A stretch of DNA of 64,000 nt, taken from assembly GCA_033239525.1 (NCBI GenBank), contig BSYO01000016.1, positions 1,426,001 to 1,490,000 on the forward strand, given 5' to 3'. Source of the DNA: Nepenthes gracilis (Eukaryota; Streptophyta; Magnoliopsida; Caryophyllales; Nepenthaceae). This document shows positions 11,051 to 21,600 of the stretch, in pieces. A model generated the notes under the pieces. The model was not told the origin of the DNA. It was given only the letters and a program-made list of their open reading frames with translations, and made no database searches. Position 1 is the stretch's first letter. Every line of letters starts with the position of its first letter. A program made the translations under genes and the position numbers.

Positions 11051-12756
11051 GTGGAGTCCTTCGACCCACCGGAAAACTCCCTGAAAAATTGGGAGCACTT
11101 AGACTTGGCTGAGGAAGCACACGCTGCAAATGATGACAAGAGACTTTACACAACAACGGGTTGCCCTAAGATTACAATAAGAAAGTAAAAGTAAGAATTT
11201 GACGTTGGCGACTGGTCCTCGCGTGGCATCGAGGCCACAGCAAGTCGGCTGGCCGCAACAAACTCTCCCCAACCGGGAGGGACCCTTTTTGGTCTCCCCC
11301 CGTCCCGAGGAACGGAGCGACAAGCTTCAGCAACCAGACGGAAAGTGGTCCCACGAACGTGAATGCAACCCACCTCCCTGCGATACTTCCAAAGAGAAAG
11401 CCAAGGTACGCGCTCTCCTACCTAGGTGCATTCATTCGCTTGTCTTGTAAATATAAGAAAATAAGAGCTTTACTTAGCATGTAGATTCTTAGGTTGTATA
11501 TGCATATCCGTGTTTGCCTCGGAGTTTCCTACCGACCCTAGATCGCCCCTTGCCGGAGGGTCTTCACCTTCTTCAAACCCCCGGGTCATCCGTGGCCGAA
11601 ATTGGTCTAAAACTGGTCATCCAGTGGCCCATTAGCGGTCCTAAACCTGGTCATCCAAGTGGGCCCATTAGCTGCCTAAACCCCGTCCATACAGTGGCCC
11701 ATTAGCTGTCTAAACCCTGCCCATACAGTGGCCCATTAGCGGTCTAAAACCCCGGGGTCATCCAGTGGCCCATTAGCGGTCTTGAACCTTGGTCATCCAA
11801 GTGGCCCATTAGCGGCCTAAACCCCGGCCATCCGGGCGCCCAATAGCGTGATAAACTCGTCATCCAAGTGGGCCCATTAGCGGTCTAAAAACCTTAGGGG
11901 CAAGTTTGGCACACGAACCCACTTCGGGAGCAGCAACGCAGGCCAACGACAGGGGCTCAAGGGAGGAGCAATTTACTCCTCCAAAACTCGGGCAGCCCAA
12001 GTCTTCACTTGCACGGGCGCCATCCGGGATGATTCGCGATAATCATCCCTCCTATGACCCTACTCCAAAGGACATTAACCAAACCGGTTAACCTTTTTCC
12101 GCCATCAACTTCTCTACGAGAAAACGGGAAAGTTCGGCGACTATCTGCCACGAAACGCCCTTTCTAACGCTCGACCGCCCCAAGCCTTCACCCGGGCAAA
12201 CATTGCAAGGAGAAAGTAAGAACAGCCTTCTCAGGGGCTCAAGATCACAACGGACCTAACTCGAGCCCCGGCCGGTGTTAACCGGGCCAACCAAGTCGAA
12301 AGCCGACCTCCAATCACGCCTCAACACGCAGCCAAACATTAAGCAAGAAAACAAGACACTTTTGCCCAAAAAGACTTCACTTTATCAAGCTGATCAATGT
12401 TTTGTACAAGACTACAATGTCCAAAAACGAAAGTAAGCTTATACAAGGCTTTGGTGGTCGATGTCCTCGAAAGATACGGATGTCGGGGCTCGGGCAACTA
12501 AATCCTCTCGGACGTGGGATGTGGCCCGTCGCGCGCTTGTCGCTGCCGCTGCTGGAGCAAATTTTATCGAAAGTTCGATCAGATCAACTCGCAACACGAC
12601 GCCCAATGCCGATATTATCTCCAGGTGGCCATCTCGAGACCGTAGGGCGCCCAATCTCGTGGGGCCGAGCCGGTGGCCGCCTCACTCTCAAAGGATGTAG
12701 CAAGCGATCCGATAGTCGCTTGTTGCTTGCCTCGAGCCGCCCAACCGATCCTCTGC
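11050..12756 (+). other. 3' non-coding part of the Tat-like element
   Basis: No coding box was recognised on either strand. The region holds the minisatellite at 11585-11895. Composition (GC-rich, 'cgggccaac' words) matches the rest of the element up to 12756 and then changes abruptly to BAC2-derived sequence. Short open frames here have no recognisable features. Confidence 0.5.
11585..11895 (+). repeat. Minisatellite of ~36-bp units in the element's 3' region
   Basis: About eight units, each containing 'GGCCCATTAGCGGTCTAAA' followed by 'CCTGGTCATCCA(A)GT'. Unit length varies from about 33 to 39 bp, with substitutions such as AGCTGTC for AGCGGTC. Tandem repeats between pol and the 3' LTR are common in Tat-group elements. 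Confidence 0.85.
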
Positions 12757-13827
12757 AGGACTATGCTGGTTGCTGGAGGACTCGCTGGAGTTGCCAGCTG
12801 GGTTTGCTGCTACCCGCTCGACGTGGTGAAAACCAGGATTCAGGCACAAACGCAATCTTCGATGAAATACGGTGGAATTGTTGACTGTTTTGTTAAGAGC
12901 ACGAGGGAAGATGGCTATGGAGTTCTGTGGAGAGGATTGGGAACCGCTGTTGCTAGAGCATTTGTTGTCAGGGTACATAATGGCGCCATTTTTTCTGCCT
13001 ATGAGCTCTCTTTGAGGTGCTTTTTCAACAATGGCAGACATGAAAGTATCCAAACGGAGAACACGATGTGAGGTATTTCTGCACTTCAGGTGATGAATCG
13101 TGTTAACTGTTCGTTCATGTAAAGAGGCGAAATTGATCGCAGTTTGATTATTGTTTGAGAAGGAATCATCATAAGACCGATTTATGATTCTTCCTTGTGA
13201 TATGTATGTCAAAAAATAAAAAAGCTGGAAATCTGGGTGTTCTTGCACATTCTTGGATCGATTATGATTTGTGCATTGAGATTTTATACATTCGGTCTGA
13301 ATTCCGAAATTTGAAACTATAATTTCAAATTATAAATTTAATTTTAATTCTGTTAAATTTGAAATGAGATGGAATTCAAATCTATTATTTGATAATATAA
13401 GGAAATACTTAATCAATAAATTACTTTTAATCGTGAAATTATAATTTTTCATTGTTAAAAACTAAGAAAAACTATTTTAAATTAATTTTTATTTAAATTT
13501 TTAAATTTAAAATTAAAATTTTAATTATGTCTAACACTTTACTTAGGCCCGAAATTCAAATTTATATTATTAGAGGGTATTTCAAATTTGATCATAAAAA
13601 TTATTTATTAGAAATTAATTTTCTTTTCCATTGGGCCAGTTCTTTAGTGCACATCCTTTATCTTAATTTATTCTCACTTTTTTTAAAATTTTTGTTATAC
13701 ATAAAATAATAGTTATTACTATAATAATTATTATTATTATAAATAATAATTTAGTACCTACCACCTCTATATAACAAAAAATATATATATATTTAAAATA
13801 TCGTCTAAAAATTCTAACCCTAAATCT
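12757..13827 (+). pseudogene. Right copy of the BAC2 3' end (gene fragment with empty insertion site)
   Basis: It carries the last ~100 codons of the carrier (third repeat with YPLDVVKTR), the stop at 13069-13071, the same 3' UTR and the same AT-rich flank as 3844-4906. The first two carrier repeats and exon 1 are missing, so it cannot make a carrier. At 12969-12978 'cagggtacat' replaces one T of the left copy, an in-frame gain of three residues (RVH) before NGAIF. At the right end the host sequence runs uninterrupted through the point where the left copy is broken by the LTR. Confidence 0.9.
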
Positions 13828-16595
13828 AAATTTTTTTGACACTTCTACATATTAATGTTATTGTATAATTTAATAATAAATTTGACATTTATTCTATATT
13901 ATTCTAAATGTAACGATTGTACAAGGATTCTATACGTGCATTAGGAAAAATTAAAATTTAAATTTATAAACTCCATATTATAATAGACTAATCTTATTAT
14001 TTATATTTCGGTCATACTCATTTTCATAATTCAAAAATAAAAATAAAAACTATTAAAATATCAATAAAGAAAAGCCTACATCATTGAGCACATAGGTCCA
14101 TTAAATTAAAGAAACATTGCACTGACAAATCCCTCTATCTTTCTCTTTTTGCAAGTCGGTCCATCACTTAGGTCATTATTATATCATATGCTAATTTCTT
14201 ATGTTGCTTGATGATTTGGACCACTACATCTATTCCATAAACTAAATGGCACAATAGTCAAAAGTTAACGTACGGTGTCAATAAATTTAATATGTGATAT
14301 AATTTATAAAAATTATATATCAAATAAAAACATATAATTTAATTAAAAAATATATTGACAATAACAAAGATCAAACTTATGATTACAGATCTTAATATAT
14401 TATTCTAAATTAATCCTTAGAAAATGTACCAATCATTGTTATCATAGTTGGACCGAATTGAAAGTAAAAAAACATTTTAGTTCATTTTAAAATCAAATAA
14501 CTCAAAGTTAAAAAGTAATAATAGGTCAATCATTCTATATTTAAAGTGGGAATTGTGGATTTAATTCAAATTGCTTGATTTTTATAATGATAGGTGATGT
14601 GACCTTAAAATCTAATCAGTAATTTGTAATGTGACCCCACCCCCATATCTCTAATGATAGAAAATAGAAATATTGGATTTTTATATTTCTCCTCAAAAAT
14701 AATGTCTACAATTAATAAGTAACATCTATTAAAAATTAAAAATAAATAAAATAAATTTTATATATGCAAAGAGATTATATATAAATTGTAAATGAGTCTC
14801 AAAGAACTGCTTACTCACAAACCCTTTCCCTCTTCTGTCATTTTGATGTCTTGTGGATCAGTTTCTTTTGTCACAGCTGTGTCAATGGCTTCTTAATGAA
14901 CTTGTTTGTTTCCACCTGGGCATCATTTTAATCACACTTACTAATTAAACAAGAACAATCATAAACCCATAACCAAATGAATCAAGAAAAAAAAAAGAAA
15001 AAAGAAATGTTTAGGGATGCCGTTCAGTCACGTTTGGGACACCCTTGGATAATATGATGTTCATCCATAAATCTATTTTTATATAGACTGTTAAAATGAA
15101 TTGATGGATAAGACATTATTTCATTAAAAAAGCTTTTCATTGGCTCCTTCAAACCTGCAAATTCAACATAAAATTTGCTCCAAAACAATCATAGATATAG
15201 ATGATTATGATATGAGATCCTTCCGCCGTATGGGACGAAAGAATTCCCATTCCATATAGTATCTTCTCCTTTTTGTTCTTTTCATCAAAAATGACAGAAA
15301 ACTAAAAGAACAAGTACACAAATGAGTAATGGATCCCGTAGTGATTGGCAAGATTCAATTCGACATTTCGGTTGTTTAAACCGTATAGGGCTTCTCCTAC
15401 TACAAGCTTTGAAAAGAGTAAGATGTCTGTGATCATATTGCTACAAGTAATTTCCTAAGAAACATCCCTTTTCTAGTGTCATGTTGTGTTTGGTTTAATA
15501 TTTAATGAGGAAAACTGCAAAAAAACTATGGAGATGTAAAGCCTTAGAATACTGTGGATCAGAAAGTCTGTAAGAACCTACAAAATGTATTTTGTTTAAT
15601 TTGTATGATGTAAAACTGTGGGAAACGAATTTTCTTGACAATGGAAACCAGAGGCTTGTCAGAGGTTTCTATTAACTTTCCATAAAGCTCCCATTGGTTT
15701 TTTGATAGAAACTGTGAAATACTACTTGGATAAAATATAGCTAGTGATCCATACATTTTCCAATGTTCCACCATACCAATGTTTATATTTTTTTCTCTAC
15801 TAACCGAACATAATATTGATACCCGAGCGCATTGCACGGATCTTAGGATAATGCAAATATGGGGATGTGAGACCCGACATAGACAACATGAGGACCAACA
15901 ATCTCAATTCTTCTTGAAAGATCTTTCAATGACTTGTCAATTGTCAAAAGCAATGGTAAGTCCAATGAATAGGATTAAGAACTCCTTCAGAGAAGTTTCT
16001 CCATCCAAGATTTTACCTTTATTAGATGAAGTTAAGATTTTAAATTTTCCACATTTTTGGTACTTCAAACTGTCTAATATTCAAAAAGCTGAACCATGTG
16101 TAACACACCTGAATAAATCCCCGGCCCAAGAATGAAGCTTGTACGATTCCTTGAAGTCTGAATAAATGAATGAATCTTGTATAATAATTTATGAGATTTA
16201 AATTATTTATGGATCATCAAAATTGTTATGTTATTTCATAATTAATAATAGAAAATTTAATAATCACAACATATCCGAATCAATGTTAAAAATTCTTATT
16301 TCAAATAACTTAGATTCGATTTCTCTCCCCCTCACTTTTATCTTTCTTCTTTTGATAGATTTTATAAAATGTGTTTGGAGTTATTGTTTACAATTTTTTG
16401 GAAATGCTTAAGTACAGAGTCAATGACAGTTAACAAAACTTTCTCCAATTTGAATTTGAAAATCGTCCCATATAATCAATCCAAAGATCACCACTAAATA
16501 TCCTCAACAAATGAAAGATAATTCTATTATTTATATAATAAAAAAAAAGACAGCTTTCTTATTTTCATATATGCTCTTCTTTTCATCAAAGATTA
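13828..16595. other. AT-rich spacer, no gene recognised
   Basis: Mostly AT-rich non-coding sequence with many short stops on both strands. Open frames at 15559-15837 and 15779-16135 have no motif I recognise and look like chance frames. A possible degraded Helitron end near 15822-15845 is noted in the findings. No tRNA or other RNA gene was seen. Confidence 0.5.
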
Positions 16596-18480
16596 TGTAA
16601 TGCTCGGTTCCCCGTCCAATCAATTTAGTATTATCAATATATTCTGGATATATTGGAATAAATTGTGCAATGTGATTGAAAAAAATTTGGAGCATGGAAC
16701 AATTTTGGCACTTGAGGCACACCTGACGCGCGCTAATGCACTCTTGGCAAATTGAGCATGCCTGAAAAGAGCCTGAGGCAACTCTCGAGCGTAGATTCCA
16801 AAGTACTTGCGCTCAAGGAGCGCCTGAGGAGGCGTTCGTACGTGCGGTGCCTGACGTACACCTGAACGGCACTCATACACCGATTTAATTATAAAAAGGA
16901 CGCACACACTGTTTTCAGTCATTTCGCACGAAAAAGAAGAGAAATGAGAGAGAAAGAGAATGAAAGGAAGAGAGAGGAAGAGAATGAGGATTTCAAGGCA
17001 TCTTTTAGTAAGATCTATAAGATTGAAAATTGATGCAAGTATATTTACACCATATTCTTGGTCTATGTCAATTTCCAGCTAGTTTTGATTACATTTGGTG
17101 GATTTAATATATATACATGTCATTTTACTTACCCTATTTTGATTCATTGTGCATGCATATCTCTTTTACAAGTTATTTTAGAATTTTGCTTTAATTTTAT
17201 TATTATTTCAAAATTTTTACTTATTTTGTAAAAATAGGTAAATATTTTGAAATATTATGTTCATATATAAGTATATTTGTGAAAGAAAAGTCATAAAAAC
17301 GTGCATATGGGCTACGCATGTGGCATCCATTAATGTACTTCGGGTCTAGCTCTATTTTGTGTATTCGATTTGATATGAGCACTTTCCCCCGAGGTGGAAA
17401 GCTTTATGTTTGACCTCCCCGAGTGGAAATTGTGGATTTGTGAAATAGAAATCCTCTCTGGTTTGTATTTATACGAGAATAATTGTAAGGAATTGAACGG
17501 AACTAGTATATTCGGGCGTTCTAATACATTCAAATAGACTTGAGAAATCCACCCATTCTACGGGTAGTAAAAGATAATAGCTTTGTCCCCTTCTACAAAG
17601 AAAAGTATGTAGATGGCCCTACCTGCGGATTGAAATAGTAGTGATATGGCCTAAAATTATCAAGAGTAGAAGTAACCTTTTCTCAAAGTCAGTCTTTCAT
17701 TATTTGGTTCTCCAATTTGAGCATGTTTTGGATTTTGATATGTTTTCACTTGCATTAATTTAGATACTTGAGATTTCGATTGAGATTTGTAGGTTTTATC
17801 CGTAGTAGGAATTCGGTTGGTTTCATACATTTGAAATTTTGGTCTTTGTTTCGACTAATGCATTTAAGAACGAGATCACATTCGGACTTTCGTTAACGTG
17901 ATATAACAGATATTTAAGCTATGATTTTTATGTGTTTTGTATATGTTTTATTGATCCTCATTCTAATTTGGACGCATCTATTTGTTACATATTATATATT
18001 GATACGTACTAAACATTCAACTCACGTTTTCATCGTTCTTACCATTTCAAATTAGTGGGCTATGAATACATTGTAGGGAGCTCAGACACGGATTTAATTG
18101 AAGTTTTGTTCGTATTTGGTGAGTATTAGCCCTGCATTCGGATTGCATTCGTATTAGATGTATTTTGGTATTGTTTGGAGCAAAAATCAAGATAATGATA
18201 GTATGTTGTATTGTTGAGAAGCCAGTATTCAGATTATTCATTCACTTGTGAGTTGTTTGTATGTTGTCACCTTTTTTAGTATGAACATTCGAGTAGGTTA
18301 TGATTATTTATTTGTCTGGATGAGTAATTCACAAGGATCTTGTGAATAATTGATAGTATTGTCTGTTATTATTATTAATGTCGAGGTCGTATGGATGTGT
18401 TATCAGAGCATGCCTGAATTTGGGTTTTAGTTTGGGTGTCGTAGTTGGGATTTTATTTGTGGTTTTAATTATCGTTAAGT
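16596..18480 (+). mobile_element. Tekay/Del-like Ty3 LTR with start of leader, internal part lost
   Basis: It begins TGTAATGCTCGG, a start typical of plant chromovirus (Tekay/Del) LTRs. TTATAAAAAGG near 16890 fits a TATA box, followed by a GA-rich transcribed leader. Around 18398 'TGTTATCAGAGCATG' resembles the initiator-Met tRNA primer-binding site TGGTATCAGAGC, so the LTR ends just before it, at about 18397. Only about 80 bp of leader follow. The LTR's 3' half ('ctcacgttttcatcgtt..agtgggctatgaatacattgtaggg') is shared with the LTR-like blocks at 52945-54532 and 62930-64000. It points toward the 3' end of the helicase gene, antisense to it. Confidence 0.65.
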
Positions 18481-18656
18481 GTAAGGACCTATCAGGTCCG
18501 CGGCCAAAACAAATTGGACCTAATAAAGAAAATACTTTCTTTAATAAAATATAATGAAATCATATGAGATAGTAACTTCCAATCATTTTAATAAATTACT
18601 AAACAAATATTGTACCAAATGAGAGAATTTTAATACCTTGGGCATTTCAGAGAGAC
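18481..18656 (-). other. Helicase gene 3' flank / probable 3' UTR
   Basis: About 175 bp separate the helicase stop codon from the leader remnant of the Tekay-like LTR. The stretch is AT-rich and has no canonical AATAAA on the minus strand that I could pick out. A short imperfect hairpin 'ggacctatcaggtcc' lies at 18486-18500. Confidence 0.4.
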
Positions 18657-21600
18657 TTAGCATGGGGTTCTCTTGTTCTTGTTATATCTGAAGAACAGAT
18701 TCAGCTGTCTGTGAACTTCTCCATAGTTGGCAGTTGTAGAAACTAGATGGTCTCTTATCCACTGTGGGAGCTTGTTAACTGGGTGCGAAGAGCTTCTTCT
18801 TGAGGGGTCGGATTGGTATCGTGAATCGACCAATAAAATCGCTGCATAATCATTTATGTGGCGGATTGCTCTGCCTGCAAAGAGAGAGAGAAAGATCTCA
18901 TAAGCATGTTCTTGAGTAACTTATCAAATTCATGACAATATATACTAGGAAATAACAACGTTTCCTCATGCAACCTCAGGATGTAATAAGCATCTGATCT
19001 TGCTCTTTATAGAAAGGGAAAAAAACTATTTTTTTTAGATTTGATCATTTGCGTTCCTGGTGTAGATGCTCCTTCATGCCTTATTCCAAACTGGTAAATT
19101 CGAGGGGAACAAAATTTTGAAGAAAAATGATATAAAAATGGCAATTTTCCTAAAAAAAATTCAATGATCATTCTCTCTTTTAAGATCACTAGAATCCAAA
19201 TAGAGCTTTAATGCCCAAGATAACACCATGTCCATTTCACACAGGGCTTGAGAAGCACAGCAGAAATTGAATAAACCATCCAGCAAGAAAGAGCAGCCTA
19301 ATCCATGAAACTTCAGTTATGTGCAAGCTCTATGAAAGAGTCGAACCATTTTGGTTCTATTATATAGTATTAAATTTTATTGTATGCAATGCTGTTTTTA
19401 AAACCCATACTCATTACTAATAACTCACATGACGATAACTCTATCATTATAGTCATGGAAGAAAATGTCAATATTATTATAGGTATCTATTGTGACTATA
19501 TTGGCATTGGACATGAACAACAATTATTAATATTGAATATTCAAAAGAAAGAATTTTTAAAAATCGTAAACTGATATAATTATATCAGTCGATTATCAAC
19601 CAAATATCAAACATATCAACCGATATTTTGAATATTGGCACTTATATCACATAGTATTACCGATACAACAAATATAGAAATAATAACGAGGTATGAGAAA
19701 ATATTGGTATCATGGGGCCCATAACCAATACAAATCCGCCAATGTATTCATCTATTATAGATGAGAATCAGCACTGGCATTGATATCGACCAAGGAAATA
19801 TAGGTAACAAATAATACACATTGTTATTAGATATATAGGACGAGAAAAATTCTAAAAACCATAAATTAATAAAACTGTATTTATCAAGTATATCGACTGA
19901 TATTTTAAATATCAGTCGATATAACACTAGCATGGAAACATATTGCGACATTTTCATCTATATTTGAATTACATGCAAGAATAAACCATCACAGACACCA
20001 CAGAATTGGCACTCACCGATTGACTGATTTACAGCTTTCATGCATAGATTTTCATAGTACTCTTTGCCCCTTCTCTTGCATCGTCTTAAGGTGTTGAATC
20101 CTGCTTGAACTTCTCCATTATCATGGTAGTTATTAACTGGAACCCAAAAATTACTGCCAGAATACGTATCATCAAGACCTTCTATATGTTTGATCCTCTC
20201 CGCCAATTCAATGTCAGAAGGATTAGGATAAGGAAGTCCAACCATTACTATACATCGGCCCATCCCATCACTAAAGTTGATGCCTTCTGATATCTTCCCA
20301 CCAACTACAGCCAACAAAACTGCACCGTTTTGAGATGTTTGCCCTTCTTTGAAGTTCCAGTTGGAAAATCTGTCGATTGTTTCCTTGTATTCCTTTAGAA
20401 CAGCTTCCACATCAGCATTGCTTCGAGGTTCTCGATATACAATCTTCTTCTTCATTACCCTTTGTAGGATACCTGAAACCTTCCAGGCATCATAGATCTT
20501 TGCTTCATAATCAAAAGATGAGAAAAATACAACAATCCCTTCAGGGATCACAGTCACTATATTGCAAAGCAAAAGCCCGAGCTCCTCCATCTGCAACACC
20601 AAGTCCATGAACATAAATCACTGGGCTATTTCATTGTAGTTTCTAGGGTGAACACAATACAAAATAAAACTAGAAAACAAACAGATGTGGTTGGAATATT
20701 GGAGAGTCTACATGGATGAAAATATTGGTAATGAATATATTGAATAATACATATCCACAGTAAAAATATTGAAAAAAAAATTTTAAAAATTGTGAGCTAA
20801 CAGGATTGTATCCTCAAATATTAAATATATTAACCAATATATTGCGATATTGTTCCGGTATTAGATAATTTTAATATAGGGGCCCGGTATTAACATGTAT
20901 TAGTAGTTATTTTTACAATATTAATAGATATTTACATCAATGGTCTACATCAACAAGCAAGGCACCCAACATAAACCTGGCACTTAACATGGATGGATGA
21001 ACCCAAAACTTGCTGGCATATCATCCATTAAAATCACTCAAGGTTTGTTTGAATTGTAAAATTGGAATTTAAAATTGAAAAATATAGTTCTAATCACAAC
21101 TTTTTCGGAACTAGAATTAAATAGATTTCACATTTTGTTATTTGAATTGTATATGGAATTATAATTTTTGAAGAAAAAATAAAAATGAGATATAACTAAT
21201 TTTTTAATCCATAAATAAAAAATAAAAGAAATAAATATCCCAATTTAAATTCTATATTTTTTAATGTAAGAAACTTATTATAATATAATTTTTGAAAATC
21301 TTATTTTTGGATATATATAATATTTCATAGATACATATCATTTTAAGATATTTTTAAATAACACTCTTTAGTAGAATATTAAATTTTATATTTTTAAATA
21401 ATAATTTTATTAATTTTTTTAAAATAAAATTAAAAAATAAAATCATGGCCAGCCCACTTTTACTAGACCCAAACAGCCACAAAAATTTTATCCAATAGGT
21501 CTTGTTTTATGCAATTTTATCGTATCTTATGGATAGACAATTTTTAGCCTTAGAATTATAACTCTGTACTCTACCCCTAAAAATTATCCAAAAAAAATAT

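Larger units (their letters stand above)
4906..12756 (+). mobile_element. Ty3-type (Tat-like) LTR retrotransposon, 3'-truncated, no second LTR
   Basis: In order: a complete 5' LTR (4906-6002), a primer-binding-site-like sequence, a gag start, capsid-like remnants, a protease-like segment, reverse transcriptase, integrase remnants and a repeat-rich 3' non-coding part. That order (PR-RT-IN) is the Ty3/Gypsy order. Every coding part is broken by stops and frameshifts, so the copy is dead. I could not find a 3' LTR: sequence related to the element stops at 12756 and BAC2-derived sequence starts at once. The element is much richer in G+C than the flanks. Confidence 0.85.

Noticed and set aside
12673..13071. 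A plus-strand ORF that joins retroelement sequence to the third repeat of the BAC2 carrier
   Set aside because: The first ~28 residues come from non-coding element tail and the fusion point is the duplication breakpoint. It lacks two of three carrier repeats and any promoter evidence, so I treat it as a gene fragment.
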